Positions 45,061-56,503 are shown, counted from the stretch's first letter. The stretch is 56,840 nucleotides of DNA from Acidimicrobiaceae bacterium (GCA_027449885.1 DAIDKS010000001.1:70644-127483), one strand, 5' to 3'. The notes: a model not told the origin generated them from the sequence alone. Numbers and translations: made by a program.

Positions 45061-45440
45061 CGACGCACCTCGACGCGACGGGCGGGGGCAGCGCGCCACA
45101 AGTGCTCGAGGTCGTAGTAGTCGCGGGCCGCCTCGTCGAACACGTGGACGATGAGGTCGCCGTAGTCGAGTGCCACCCACTCGCCCTCACGCATCCCCTC
45201 GACGCGGAGTGGTCGAACGCCCGTCGCGCGGGTGACCGACTCCTCGACCTCCTCGGCAATGGCGCGCACCTGCCGATCCGTCCCGCCCGAGGTCACGATC
45301 AGCGCGTCGAACGAGTCCACGAGGTCGCGCAGGTCGAGCACCACCGGCTCACGCGCCAACTTCTCGGCCGCCCCGTCGAGGGCGGCGTCGATGACGGCTT
45401 GGAGCTCGGGGGCGAAGGCCCGGATCTCCCGGTCGCTCAC
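45057..45440 (-). CDS. rsfS: Ribosomal silencing factor RsfS
   Basis: 127 residues. It binds uL14 on the 50S subunit and blocks subunit joining in starved cells. Motifs include VVLDLRDLVDSFDALIVTSG, VRAIAEEVEESV and EWVALDYGDLIVHVFDEAARDYYDLEHLW. The GTG is 8 bases after a small membrane-protein gene that follows nadD; nadD-rsfS pairing is conserved. Confidence 0.94.
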   Translation of the reverse strand: MSDREIRAFAPELQAVIDAALDGAAEKLAREPVVLDLRDLVDSFDALIVTSGGTDRQVRAIAEEVEESVTRATGVRPLRVEGMREGEWVALDYGDLIVHVFDEAARDYYDLEHLWRAAPARRVEVRR

Positions 45441-45448
45441 GGACTCGC

Positions 45449-45628
45449 TCAGTGGGCCACCCCGAGGACGACCAGGGCTGCTCCGAACGGGATCACCAGG
45501 GCCGCGGCTCCCAACGCCATCCAGCGCTGTCGAGCCCGGCGGCGCTCACGACGGGGTCGTGGCGCCGGCGCGAGGGGCACGAATGCGGCCGCGCGCGAGC
45601 TGGTGACGTCGAAGTTCCGTACCGCCAT
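45449..45628 (-). CDS. Uncharacterised 59-residue single-pass membrane protein
   Basis: ATG at 45626-45628 to TGA at 45449-45451. The N-terminus begins MAVRNFDVTSSRAAAFVPL, followed by an Arg-rich stretch (about residues 24-35, RPRRERRRARQR), then one hydrophobic segment (about 37-57) ending in VLGVAH and the stop. AAGGTGG lies 7 bases before the ATG. It is 12 bases after the nadD stop and 8 bases before rsfS, so it is in the same operon. The basic stretch before the membrane segment predicts the N-terminus inside the cell. I do not recognise a family; small membrane proteins at this position occur in other actinobacteria. Confidence 0.7.
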   Translation of the reverse strand: MAVRNFDVTSSRAAAFVPLAPAPRPRRERRRARQRWMALGAAALVIPFGAALVVLGVAH

Positions 45629-45640
45629 GTCGGCCCCACC

Positions 45641-46210
45641 TTACTCCTGCGACCCCTGGTAGATCGGTATCACCTCGGCCGGGACGTACCGGCCGAGGTC
45701 ACCGTCGTCGTCGACGTCGCTCCTGATGAAGCTGGATGACAGGTCGACGGGCTCCATCGGGATCTCGTAGGCGACCCAACCGCGAGGCAGCGTCGTCGCG
45801 GCCCCGGGGCGAGGAACGATCCCCACCCGCACGAGGCGCCGCAGGGCGCCCGCCTCGTGCCATCCATCGATCTGATCGACGAGGTCCGCCCCAATGATCA
45901 CGTCGACCTCGTCGACCTCGTCCAACAGCTCGCGCACGGTGTCGATCGTGTACGAGGGACCCGTCCGACGGATTTCGCGGTCGCTCACCCGCACCAACTC
46001 GAGTCCCTCGAACGCCGTTCGCGCCATCGCGAGGCGCACGGCGGCCGGGCGCACCGCGCCCCGCGCTCGCTTCTGGTAGGGATCGCCCGCGACCGTCACC
46101 TCGATGACGTTGAAGCGATGGGTCCGCGCGGCCGCTCGGAGCGCCGCCACGTGACCGAAGTGCGGGGGGTCGAAAGTTCCCCCGAAGAGCCCGAGGCGCC
46201 GCACGCTCAC
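45641..46210 (-). CDS. nadD: Nicotinate-nucleotide adenylyltransferase
   Basis: Makes deamido-NAD from nicotinate mononucleotide and ATP. 189 residues with the nucleotidyltransferase [10 protein letters not shown] (11-20), a Lys-Arg pair in [17 protein letters not shown] and the C-terminal SSSFIRS (ISSTxIR-type) motif. The GTG is 7 bases after a TACAGT -10, with no ribosome site. It is divergent from aroG, and the two promoters share a 55-base gap. Confidence 0.94.
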   Translation of the reverse strand: MSVRRLGLFGGTFDPPHFGHVAALRAAARTHRFNVIEVTVAGDPYQKRARGAVRPAAVRLAMARTAFEGLELVRVSDREIRRTGPSYTIDTVRELLDEVDEVDVIIGADLVDQIDGWHEAGALRRLVRVGIVPRPGAATTLPRGWVAYEIPMEPVDLSSSFIRSDVDDDGDLGRYVPAEVIPIYQGSQE

Positions 46211-46217
46211 GGCGACA

Positions 46218-46223
46218 ACTGTA
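46218..46223 (-). promoter_or_regulatory. -10 element for leaderless nadD transcript
   Basis: TACAGT on the minus strand, 7 bases before the nadD GTG. Confidence 0.45.
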
Positions 46224-46229
46224 GGCCGA

Positions 46230-46259
46230 TTGCCCGTACTGAGGGCAGGCCCCTACGCT
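46230..46259 (+). promoter_or_regulatory. Promoter of the DAHP synthase gene
   Basis: TTGCCC (46230-46235) and TACGCT (46254-46259) are 18 bases apart. The -10 ends 6 bases before the ATG, so the mRNA is predicted to be leaderless. Confidence 0.55.
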
Positions 46260-46265
46260 AGAGGG

Positions 46266-47648
46266 ATGGCCTCCCCCCTCCTCGACTGGTCACCGGATTC
46301 CTGGCGCGCCCGGCCGGTCGCGCAGAGCCCGAGTTGGCCCGACGCCGAGCACCTCACGCGGGTCGAGGGCGAGCTCGCCGCGAAGCCTCCCCTCGTCTTC
46401 GCCGGCGAGGCGCGCCGACTTCGCGAGCACCTGGCGAGTGTGGCGCGAGGCGAGGCCTTCCTCCTCCAGGCGGGTGACTGCGCCGAGTCCTTCGCCGAGG
46501 GCAGTGCGGACGCCATTCGGGACAAGTTGAAGGTCATCCTCCAGATGGCCGTCGTCCTGACCTACGCGGGCGGCGTGCCCGTGGTGAAGGTGGGGCGGAT
46601 CGCCGGTCAGTTCGCAAAGCCGCGATCCGAGGACTTCGAAGAGCGCGGCGGGGTCCGCCTCGAGTCGTTCCGCGGCCACATCGTGAACTCGGACGACTTC
46701 GAGCCGGCCGCCCGTCGTCCGGATCCCGACCGCCTGCTCGCCGCCTACCACCAGAGCGTGGCGACCCTCAACCTCCTGCGAGCCTTCACCACCGGCGGCT
46801 TCGCGGCCCTCTCGCGCGTGCACGCGTGGAACCAGGAGTTCGTCGCGAACTCCCTCGAGGGCAAGCGGTACGCGATGATCGCCGACGAGATCGAACGGGC
46901 GCTGCAGTTCATGAGCGCCTGTGGCATCGACCTGCAGGACGACGCGGCGCTCCAGGGCGTCGAGTTCTACACGAGTCACGAGGCGCTCATCCTCCCCTAC
47001 GAGCAGGCGCTGACCCGACGCGACTCCCTCACCGGCGACTGGTACGACTGCTCGGCCCACATGCTGTGGATCGGCGATCGCACGCGCCAGCCCGAGGGGG
47101 CTCACGTCGAGTTCCTCCGGGGCGTCGGCAACCCGCTCGGACTCAAGGTCGGGCCGAGCACCAGCGTCGAGGACCTGCGGCGACTCGTGGCCGCGCTCAA
47201 CCCCGACAACGTCCCCGGACGGCTCACCCTCATCTCCCGGATGGGGGTGTCGAAGATCGACGACGCCCTGCCTCCGCTCGTCGAAGCCCTCCGGGACGAC
47301 GGTGCCCAGGTCATCTGGGCCTGCGACCCGATGCACGGAAACACCTTCCGCGTGGTCGGCGGCCAGAAGACGCGCCACTTCGACGACGTGCTGGCCGAGA
47401 CCGGTCGCTTCTTCGCCATCCACCAGGCCCTCGGCACGTGGCCCGGCGGGCTGCACGTCGAGCTCACCGGTGACGACGTCACCGAGTGCCTCGGTGGCGG
47501 ATCGCGGCTCGACGAGGACGACCTCGACCTCAACTACACCTCGATCTGCGACCCACGGCTCAACGCGACGCAGAGCCTCGACCTCGCGTTCCACGTGGCC
47601 GAGTTCCTACGGCACTACGCCTCGATCAGGGGCGCTCGGTCGTTGTAG
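46266..47648 (+). CDS. aroG: 3-deoxy-7-phosphoheptulonate synthase, class II
   Basis: First step of the shikimate pathway, from PEP and erythrose 4-phosphate. 460 residues, the plant/actinobacterial class II type: [13 protein letters not shown] (about 70), [26 protein letters not shown] motif ([20 protein letters not shown]), [11 protein letters not shown] and [11 protein letters not shown]. The ATG at 46266 is preferred over an upstream GTG at 46230 because the promoter -10 lies between them. It converges with the phosphatase gene and the two coding ends overlap by 34 bases. Confidence 0.95.
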   Translation: MASPLLDWSPDSWRARPVAQSPSWPDAEHLTRVEGELAAKPPLVFAGEARRLREHLASVARGEAFLLQAGDCAESFAEGSADAIRDKLKVILQMAVVLTYAGGVPVVKVGRIAGQFAKPRSEDFEERGGVRLESFRGHIVNSDDFEPAARRPDPDRLLAAYHQSVATLNLLRAFTTGGFAALSRVHAWNQEFVANSLEGKRYAMIADEIERALQFMSACGIDLQDDAALQGVEFYTSHEALILPYEQALTRRDSLTGDWYDCSAHMLWIGDRTRQPEGAHVEFLRGVGNPLGLKVGPSTSVEDLRRLVAALNPDNVPGRLTLISRMGVSKIDDALPPLVEALRDDGAQVIWACDPMHGNTFRVVGGQKTRHFDDVLAETGRFFAIHQALGTWPGGLHVELTGDDVTECLGGGSRLDEDDLDLNYTSICDPRLNATQSLDLAFHVAEFLRHYASIRGARSL

Positions 47649-48298
47649 CGCAGCAGTCGACGGCGCGCACCGTCGAACTCGACCTCGGTCATCGAGCAGT
47701 GCTCGGTGCGTAGTCCCAGGCGCGCCGTCGCCGGAGCGCCGAGCACCACCTTCATGAGTTGCTCGATCACGCCCCCGTGAACCACGAGGACCACGAGCTG
47801 CCCGGCATGCCGATCGGCGATGCCCTCGAGTGTGCGTCGGACCCTCTCGTAGAAGCCGACCCACGACTCCCCGCCAGGTGCGAAGGCCATCGTCGGATCG
47901 CGATCCCAGTCGGGGCCCCCGAAGCGCTCGAGTAGCTCATCCCAGGTCAGGCCGTCGGCGTCGCCGGGGTGCAGTTCGCACAGGTCGCAGTCGGCCCGCG
48001 GACGCACGCCCGGCGCCAGAGCGGGAGCGATCAGGTCCGCCGTCTCGCGGGCCCGCGGCAGCACCGACGTGTAGAGCGCCGCGGCGTCGGCGAGCTCACG
48101 CGAGAGCGTGAGGCGATCACGTAGCGCCATCGCCTGCTCGCGCCCCCGGTCCGTCAGACCCCCGCAGCCCCTCGGCCCGCCGACGACACCGTCCACGTTG
48201 CACTGGGCCTCGCCGTGGCGGATCAGGAGCAGGCGCGCCCCGCGAGGGGGCCTCCCGGTGGTGCGGAACCCCTCGGGCGGCTCGATCGCCGCGCTCAC
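47615..48298 (-). CDS. Histidine phosphatase family protein (phosphoglycerate mutase-like)
   Basis: About 227 residues. The phosphohistidine motif [15 protein letters not shown] is near 25-39, with a second-half [14 protein letters not shown] histidine and a [10 protein letters not shown] arginine region. It is likely a phosphatase rather than a glycolytic mutase, similar in type to actinobacterial GpgP/CobC-like proteins; the substrate is unknown. The GTG overlaps the VWA gene stop as GTGA. In other actinobacteria a histidine phosphatase follows rsfS; here it ends the proline/MoxR operon instead. Confidence 0.85.
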   Translation of the reverse strand: MSAAIEPPEGFRTTGRPPRGARLLLIRHGEAQCNVDGVVGGPRGCGGLTDRGREQAMALRDRLTLSRELADAAALYTSVLPRARETADLIAPALAPGVRPRADCDLCELHPGDADGLTWDELLERFGGPDWDRDPTMAFAPGGESWVGFYERVRRTLEGIADRHAGQLVVLVVHGGVIEQLMKVVLGAPATARLGLRTEHCSMTEVEFDGARRRLLRYNDRAPLIEA

Positions 48299-49713
48299 TC
48301 CAGCGTCCCCACGAAGGCCTCCAACTGACGCAGCGTTCGACACTCCACGACGCGGTCGCAGTAGGGGGCGTACTCCGCGATGATCGAGTCACCGCTGTTC
48401 CAGTAGCTCGTGGGCTCCGGGTTCAGCCAGTAGACGGCCCGCGCCCGCGCCCGCAGTGCTCCGATGACGTCCGCCCGGGACGGGTGGTAGTTGTTACGGC
48501 CGTCCCCGAGGATGAGGATCGTGGTTCGGCGCGTCACGTCACGCGCGAAGCGCGCGTAGAAGTCGCCGAGGGCCCGCCCGTAGTCCGAATGGCCATCGAA
48601 GGCCACCACGTCAGCCTCGGCGTTGATGCGCGTGACGGCCTCGAGGGGGTCGTCGACCCCCTCGAAGAAGGCCGTCACCTCGTCGAGGCCGTCGACGAAG
48701 ACGAAGCTACGCACCTTCGAGAACTGAGTCGAGATGGCGTGGACCAGGTGGAGGGTGAAGCGGGCGAACGAGGCCACCGACCCCGAGACGTCGGCGACGA
48801 CCATGATCTCCGGCTTGGCGGGTCGCGGTGGCTTGAAACGCAGGTCGAGCGGCACGCCCCCCGTCGACAGGGAGCCGCGCACCGTCCGGCGCAGGTCGAC
48901 CGGTCCGCGGTGGCGTCGCCGACGCCGACGGGCGAGGCGCGTGGCGAGCTTGCGGCTGAGGGGGCGCAGCGCCCGCTCGAGCTGGGCGAGCTCCTCGCGA
49001 TTCGCGTGCATCACGTCGATGTCCTCGGGCAGGGGACGCCGCACCGACTTCGCGAGAGTGGCCGCCCCCCGATCGTCCACCAGGCGCTCGCGGATCACTC
49101 GCTCCACTTCCCGCTTGAGCCGCTCGATTCGAGCTCGAGCTTCGTCACGGGCGACCCGGGCTCGCAGCGCGTCCTCCCCCGACTCGTGCTCACCGACGAG
49201 GCGCCGCTCGAGGGACTCGAGGTCGAGGTGACGCAGGGTCCGGTAGAGGTAGTAGGTCCCCCCGACGGGACGGCCCGGCTCCATCCCCGCGTAGCGCGCG
49301 ACCGCGGCCGACGCACCCCGCCGCAGCCCGGAGGCATCTCCGTCGCGCAGTGCGCGGTAGAGCATCTCGGCGATCTCCTCGGCCGAGAGCGACGACGACC
49401 CGCCGGCGCCCGACCCCCGTCCCTCGCCGGACTCCGAACCAGCCCCGGGGGGGCTCGGGGGTGGGCTCGCCGCGTCGCTCGGGGGCTCGACCTCCTCGTC
49501 GCGCAGGGCGAAGAAGACCTCGAAGGCCGTGTCGAACGCCGGTAGGTGATCGCCATTCTTGACCAGGGTGGCCGCCAGGGCGTCGTGGAGGTCCCGTCGC
49601 ACGCCGAGGTCGATGACCCCGAGGGCCCTCACCGCGTCGAGGTGCTCGGTCGTCGAGACCGGGATGCCGGTCGAGCGCAGCTCGCCGATGAAGTCGGCGA
49701 GTACGTCAAGCAC
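48295..49713 (-). CDS. VWA-domain protein, CoxE-like
   Basis: 472 residues. An N-terminal helical region is followed by a Ser/Pro/Gly-rich acidic linker (about 75-110), a charged helical region with coiled-coil tendency (165-260), an arginine cluster RRRRRRHRG, and a C-terminal von Willebrand A domain with the MIDAS motif DVSGSV (308-313). It matches the CoxE-like family, which acts with MoxR ATPases as a metal-cofactor or complex-assembly chaperone in CO dehydrogenase systems. No such target enzyme is encoded nearby. The GTG overlaps the moxR end by 8 bases. Confidence 0.87.
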   Translation of the reverse strand: MLDVLADFIGELRSTGIPVSTTEHLDAVRALGVIDLGVRRDLHDALAATLVKNGDHLPAFDTAFEVFFALRDEEVEPPSDAASPPPSPPGAGSESGEGRGSGAGGSSSLSAEEIAEMLYRALRDGDASGLRRGASAAVARYAGMEPGRPVGGTYYLYRTLRHLDLESLERRLVGEHESGEDALRARVARDEARARIERLKREVERVIRERLVDDRGAATLAKSVRRPLPEDIDVMHANREELAQLERALRPLSRKLATRLARRRRRRHRGPVDLRRTVRGSLSTGGVPLDLRFKPPRPAKPEIMVVADVSGSVASFARFTLHLVHAISTQFSKVRSFVFVDGLDEVTAFFEGVDDPLEAVTRINAEADVVAFDGHSDYGRALGDFYARFARDVTRRTTILILGDGRNNYHPSRADVIGALRARARAVYWLNPEPTSYWNSGDSIIAEYAPYCDRVVECRTLRQLEAFVGTLE

Positions 49714-50650
49714 CGCTCTCGCGTCCGCGCAACTCCTTCGCCGCGCGCTCGATGTCCGACTGGTACTTGAGGAGGATGTGCAGCGTGGCGACCGTGTCGT
49801 CGGCGCCGATCTCGCTGCGGCCCAAGAGGACCAGCGTGCGAGCCCAGTCGAGCGTCTCGGACACCGACGGCGCCTTCTTCAAGTCGAGCTGGCGCAGCGA
49901 ACGGACCACCTCGGCAATCTGCTGGGCGAGTTGCTCCGAGATGCCGGGGACCCGAGCGAGGATGATGTCGCGTTCGCGCGTCACGTCGGGGTATCCCACG
50001 TAGAGGTAGAGGCAGCGACGCTTGAGGGCCTCGGAGAGCTCGCGCGTGTTGTTCGAGGTGAGGAAGACCATGGGGATCTGCTGCGCCGTGACCGTCCCGA
50101 GTTCCGGGATCGACACCTGGTACTCCGAGAGGATCTCGAGCAGCAGGGCCTCGGTCTCCATCTCGACGCGGTCGACCTCGTCGATGAGCAGGACGACCGG
50201 CTCGCGCGCGGAGATCGCTTCGAGGAGAGGTCGCGTCAGCAGGAACTCTCGCGAGAAGATGTCCTCCTCGATCCGGTCCCACGACTCGGTCGCCCCACCG
50301 TCGGGCCGTCCCGCTTGAATCCGGAGCAACTGCTTGCGGTAGTTCCACTCGTAGAGGGCCTTCGACTCGTCGAGGCCCTCGTAGCACTGCAGTCGAATGA
50401 GTCGCGCCCCCGCCGCGGCGGCCACCGCCTGGGCGAGGGCCGTCTTGCCGGTGCCCGCCGGTCCCTCGACGAGGACGGGCTTCGCGAGCCGGTCGGCGAG
50501 GTAGGCCACTGAGGCGATCGCGTCGTCACTGAGGTAGTCCTCGGCGGCGAGGCGCTCGCGAACGTCCGCTGGGGACGCGAACCGCGGCTCGGGAACCGCG
50601 GCGAGTCCCAAACGAGCCGCCAGTTCGGCACGCGGGTCGATCGCGCTCAT
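49706..50650 (-). CDS. MoxR-family AAA+ ATPase
   Basis: 314 residues. Walker A GPAGTGKT (63-70), Walker B VVLLIDEVDR (152-161), sensor 1 MVFLTSNNTRELSEALKRRC and an arginine finger in that segment. MoxR ATPases remodel or activate partner complexes together with VWA proteins. The ATG overlaps the proA stop (ATGA), and the VWA gene is coupled behind it. The client is unknown. Confidence 0.92.
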   Translation of the reverse strand: MSAIDPRAELAARLGLAAVPEPRFASPADVRERLAAEDYLSDDAIASVAYLADRLAKPVLVEGPAGTGKTALAQAVAAAAGARLIRLQCYEGLDESKALYEWNYRKQLLRIQAGRPDGGATESWDRIEEDIFSREFLLTRPLLEAISAREPVVLLIDEVDRVEMETEALLLEILSEYQVSIPELGTVTAQQIPMVFLTSNNTRELSEALKRRCLYLYVGYPDVTRERDIILARVPGISEQLAQQIAEVVRSLRQLDLKKAPSVSETLDWARTLVLLGRSEIGADDTVATLHILLKYQSDIERAAKELRGRESGA

Positions 50651-51882
50651 CGAGTCTGCCCCTCTCCCCGAACCACCCACTTCAGGCAGGTGAGCTCGCG
50701 CAGTCCCATGGGACCACGGGCGTGGAGCTTCTGGGTCGAGATGCCGACCTCCCCGCCGAGACCCAGCTCTCCCCCGTCGATAAAGCGCGTCGAGGCGTTG
50801 ACGAGGACGGCGGCCGCGTCGACGCGTCGGACCCACTGGTCGGCGTGGTCGCCATCGCTGGTCAGGATGGCCTCGCTGTGACCCGTTCCGTATCGGGCCA
50901 CGTGTTCGATCGCCTCATCGAGCTCGTCCACGACCTTCACGGCGAGGATCAGGTCCAAGAACTCGGTGGCGTAGTCCGCGTCCGTGGCGGGAACGGCGCG
51001 GGGCAGGTACGTCCGGGCCCGCGCGTCGGCGCGCAGCTCGACGTTGTCCAGCCGCTCCGCGAGCGCCGGCAGGAACGCGGGCGCCACCGCCGAGTGCACC
51101 AGAACCGTCTCCACGGCGTTGCACACGCCCGGGCGCGAACGCTTGGCGTTGTCGACGATCTCGAGCGCCTGGGGGACGTTCGCCGTCGCGTCGACGAAGA
51201 TGTGGCAGTTCCCGTCGCCGTCGAGCACGTAGGGGACGCGGGCGTGCTCCCGCATCGCCGCAATGAGACTGGGACCCCCTCGAGGGATCAGGCAGTCGAG
51301 CGCGTCGGTCAACTGCATGAAGGCGACGGCCGCGTCCCGCGACGGATCCTCGACCAGCGCGACGGCGTCCCGCGGTAGCCCGGAGGCGTCGAGGGCGTCG
51401 TGCCACACGTCGACGATGGCCCGGTTGCTCGCCTGGGCCGACGACGACCCTCGCAGGAACGCCGCGTTGCCGCTGCGCAGGCAGAGACCCGCGACGTCGC
51501 TCGTCACGTTGGGCCGGTTCTCGTAGACCACGCCGATCACCCCGAGGGGGACACGGACGCGTTCGACGTGGAGCCCGTTCGGCCGGGTGTCCTGATCGAC
51601 CACGTCCGCCAGGGGGTCGTCCGCGCCGGCGACCTCGCGCAACGCCGCGGCCATCCCCGCGACGCGCGACGAGGTGAGGAGCAGTCGGTCGCGCCCGGGA
51701 CCACCCTGTTCGTACGCGTCGACCTCGCGCGCGTTGACCTCGAGGAGGTCCGCGGTCCGCTCCTCGAGCAGATCAGCCGCCCGGAGCACGACGCTCCGTC
51801 GCACCGTGTCGGGGGCCGTCGCGAGCACGCGAGCCGCGGCCTTCACGGCGCGGCCCTGCTCCTCCAGCGTTCGTGGGCTCAT
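50647..51882 (-). CDS. proA: Gamma-glutamyl phosphate reductase
   Basis: Second enzyme of proline synthesis, giving glutamate semialdehyde. 411 residues of the aldehyde-dehydrogenase fold, with LGVIGVVYENRPNVTSD (113-129), IPRGGPSLI and the catalytic Cys254 in RPGVCNAVETVLVH. The ATG at 51880-51882 lies 19 bases after proB with a weak GGGA site; the frame upstream of it runs inside proB and is not family-like. Confidence 0.95.
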   Translation of the reverse strand: MSPRTLEEQGRAVKAAARVLATAPDTVRRSVVLRAADLLEERTADLLEVNAREVDAYEQGGPGRDRLLLTSSRVAGMAAALREVAGADDPLADVVDQDTRPNGLHVERVRVPLGVIGVVYENRPNVTSDVAGLCLRSGNAAFLRGSSSAQASNRAIVDVWHDALDASGLPRDAVALVEDPSRDAAVAFMQLTDALDCLIPRGGPSLIAAMREHARVPYVLDGDGNCHIFVDATANVPQALEIVDNAKRSRPGVCNAVETVLVHSAVAPAFLPALAERLDNVELRADARARTYLPRAVPATDADYATEFLDLILAVKVVDELDEAIEHVARYGTGHSEAILTSDGDHADQWVRRVDAAAVLVNASTRFIDGGELGLGGEVGISTQKLHARGPMGLRELTCLKWVVRGEGQTR

Positions 51883-51901
51883 TCCCGTAGCGTACCGGCG
51901 C

Positions 51902-54323
<2,422 letters not shown>

Positions 54324-54331
54324 CGAGGGCC

Positions 54332-55699
54332 TCACGCGAGCAGAGTCTGAACGGCCTCGTCGAAGACGCTCTGGTGCGCCGCCACGTGGTCCGCCGTCGT
54401 CGCCGGGCACATGAGCGCCATGTTGTGGAAGGGCGTGATCATCACGCCCCGGTTGATGCCGCAGAGGTGCAGGTAGTCCTCGAGGTCGACGTCGGAGCTG
54501 GCCGCCGACGTGCCGCCATCGCGGGGCGCGGGACTCGCGAAGCGGTACTCGGCCCGGGCCCCGAGCTGACTGACGGACCAGGGAAGGTCGTGTCGGGTGA
54601 TCGTCTCGCGAACTCCAGTGGCGAACGTGGTGGCGAGGTCCTCCATCTCGACGAAGGCCTCGTCCACGAGGACCTCTCCCAGCACCGCGCGCATCGAGGC
54701 GAGGCTCAGGGGATTGCCCGCCAGCGTTCCCCCGACGCCCCCGACGTCCACGATGTCCGCGCCGAGGGCCGCCGCCCGCGTCACCCGATCGGCGAGCTCG
54801 TTCGTGAGGCCGTAGGCGCCGCACGGCACCCCACCCCCCAGCGACTTGCCGATCGTCACGGCGTCGGGCCGCAGGTTCCAGCGACGCGTCGCACCGCCGG
54901 GACCCGCCGAGAAGGTGTGCGTCTCGTCGATGACGAGCAGGGTCCCGGTTCGATCGCACGCATTACGCACGCCCTCGAGGAACCCGGGCTCCGGCAGGAC
55001 GATCCCGATGTTGGTGAGCGCCGGCTCCGTGAGGACAGCGGCGACGTCACCGTGGGCGAGCTCTCGCTCCAGCCCCTCGAGGTCGTTGAACTCCACGACC
55101 CGCGTCGTGGTCGCCGGATCGACGGCCGGAGCGGTGTTGCCGGGTCGAGACTGCGCCGACCCGTCCTCGCCCCGCACGACGAAGGTCTCGTCGACCGTTC
55201 CGTGATAGCAGTACGAGAAGACGAGGACCTTCGGGCGTCCCGTCGCGAGACGCGCCAGACGGAGGAGCCACCGGTTGGCGTCCGTGGCGGACAGGGTGAA
55301 GCTCCAGCGCGCCATCCCGAAGCGACGCGTCAGCTCGGCCGCGACCCACTCGGCGTCCTCGTTCGGCATCATGGTCGTGACGCCCCCCTCGACGCCGACG
55401 CGACGGGTGAGGGCGCGCATCAGGGGCTCGGGCGAGTGCCCGGCCATGGCCCCGGTGTCGCCGAGCGCGAAGTCCACCAGGTCGTGTCCGTCGAGGTCGG
55501 TCACGATCGCGCCGTGCGCCTCTCGGAAGCCCAGGGGGAAGCCGCCCGCCCACTTGTTCATCCACGTCATCGGGACCCGCCCGAAGAGATGGTCGGCGGC
55601 GGCGTGCAGTTCGCGGGACCGGGGGTGCTCTCGCGCGTAGCGCTCCTGCTCGGCGCGAAGGAGGCTGTGGAGGCGTTGGCGGTCGATCGAGGTCGGCAT
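54332..55699 (-). CDS. Class III PLP aminotransferase, glutamate-1-semialdehyde aminomutase-like
   Basis: 455 residues. Fold-type I class III enzyme with DLDGHDLVDFALGDTGAMAGHS near the N-terminus, ATDANRWLLRLARLATGR, the cofactor-binding Asp258 in LLVIDETHTFSAGPGG and the PLP lysine Lys285 in VTIGKSLGGGVPCGA. The closest type is the HemL-like group of aspartate/amino-acid aminotransferases, but no heme genes are near and the substrate cannot be read. The ATG is 6 bases after a TACCAT -10. The gene sits between rpmA and obg, a position normally without an insert. Confidence 0.85.
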   Translation of the reverse strand: MPTSIDRQRLHSLLRAEQERYAREHPRSRELHAAADHLFGRVPMTWMNKWAGGFPLGFREAHGAIVTDLDGHDLVDFALGDTGAMAGHSPEPLMRALTRRVGVEGGVTTMMPNEDAEWVAAELTRRFGMARWSFTLSATDANRWLLRLARLATGRPKVLVFSYCYHGTVDETFVVRGEDGSAQSRPGNTAPAVDPATTTRVVEFNDLEGLERELAHGDVAAVLTEPALTNIGIVLPEPGFLEGVRNACDRTGTLLVIDETHTFSAGPGGATRRWNLRPDAVTIGKSLGGGVPCGAYGLTNELADRVTRAAALGADIVDVGGVGGTLAGNPLSLASMRAVLGEVLVDEAFVEMEDLATTFATGVRETITRHDLPWSVSQLGARAEYRFASPAPRDGGTSAASSDVDLEDYLHLCGINRGVMITPFHNMALMCPATTADHVAAHQSVFDEAVQTLLA

Positions 55700-55705
55700 C
55701 GCATC

Positions 55706-55711
55706 ATGGTA
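55706..55711 (-). promoter_or_regulatory. -10 element for leaderless aminotransferase transcript
   Basis: TACCAT on the minus strand, 6 bases before the ATG at 55697-55699. Confidence 0.45.
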
Positions 55712-55803
55712 CGACGGCCGCGCCGCTCCGTCGCGCCGGACGAAAACCGGCGCTCACAAGGCCTTTCGCGAGCCCCCGCTACCCCGACGCCGTAAGAAAC
55801 GGC

Positions 55804-55822
55804 TGAAAATGCCGGGTTTTCA
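55804..55822. repeat. AT-rich palindrome upstream of hup
   Basis: TGAAAA (55804-55809) and TTTTCA (55817-55822) flank a 7-base GC loop in the most AT-rich part of the window (about 55790-55890). It may be part of the hup control region; no promoter could be fixed with confidence. Confidence 0.35.
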
Positions 55823-55897
55823 CGATCCGGTCGGTAAAAATGGCTCCGGCAGTTGGGAATCCCCAGCTCACGTGAGATGAAAGTTAGGAGTCGATCG

Positions 55898-56173
55898 GTG
55901 AACAAGGCCGAGTTGGTAGACGCAATCGCCGCCGAGAGCGGTGCGGCGAAGAGCACGGTGGCGGAGGTTCTGAAGGCCTTTGAGGACGTCGTCGTCCGGA
56001 ACGTGTCGAAGGGTGAGAAGGTCGTCCTGTCAGGGTTCCTGTCGTTCGAGCGAGTACAGCGCAAGGCGCGCACGGCGCGTAACCCCCAGACGGGTGAGGC
56101 GATCCAGGTACCGGCCGCCCGGGCGCCCAAGGTGAGCGTGGGCTCGACGTTCAAGAAGATCGTCAAGGGCTAG
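55898..56173 (+). CDS. hup: Nucleoid protein HU
   Basis: 91-residue histone-like DNA-bending protein. The core shows NKAELVDAIAAESGAAKSTV, the VVLSGFLSFERVQRKARTARNPQTGE arm region and VPAARAPKVSVGSTFKKIVKG. The GTG at 55898 has AGGAG seven bases upstream; starting further upstream adds residues with no family match. It lacks the long lysine-rich tail of mycobacterial HupB. It converges with rpmA across a strong terminator. Confidence 0.96.
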   Translation: MNKAELVDAIAAESGAAKSTVAEVLKAFEDVVVRNVSKGEKVVLSGFLSFERVQRKARTARNPQTGEAIQVPAARAPKVSVGSTFKKIVKG

Positions 56174-56189
56174 CCACCCCGCTCCACGC

Positions 56190-56221
56190 AAAAGGCCCCG
56201 GGCGCGAGCCCGGGGCCTTTT
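56190..56221. terminator. Bidirectional intrinsic terminator between hup and rpmA
   Basis: A perfect 14-bp stem, AAAAGGCCCCGGGC (56190-56203) with GCCCGGGGCCTTTT (56208-56221) and a GCGA loop. Because the arms begin with A4 and end with T4, it gives a hairpin plus U-tract on both strands, serving the two convergent genes. Confidence 0.92.
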
Positions 56222-56243
56222 GCTGTGCGCCGTTGCGCGATGA

Positions 56244-56495
56244 CTAGTTGGTCTCCACGTCCACGAGACGGCGGCCACCGCGGAACCCGAACTTGACGGT
56301 CCCGTCACTCAGCGCGAAGAGGGTGTCGTCGCGGCCGATGCCGACGTTACGGCCCGGGTGGAACTGCGTACCCCGCTGGCGCACGAGGATGCTGCCCGTG
56401 CGCACCGCGGTGCCGTCGAACGTCTTCACACCCAGGCGCTGGGCGTGAGAGTCACGGCCGTTACGGGTTGAACCGCCACCTTTGGTCTTAGACAT
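56244..56495 (-). CDS. rpmA: 50S ribosomal protein bL27
   Basis: 83 residues. [20 protein letters not shown] and the following [17 protein letters not shown] are diagnostic. bL27 reaches toward the peptidyl-transferase centre. It follows rplU by 8 bases with a good ribosome site. Confidence 0.97.
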   Translation of the reverse strand: MSKTKGGGSTRNGRDSHAQRLGVKTFDGTAVRTGSILVRQRGTQFHPGRNVGIGRDDTLFALSDGTVKFGFRGGRRLVDVETN

Positions 56496-56503
56496 GTCGC
56501 TCC

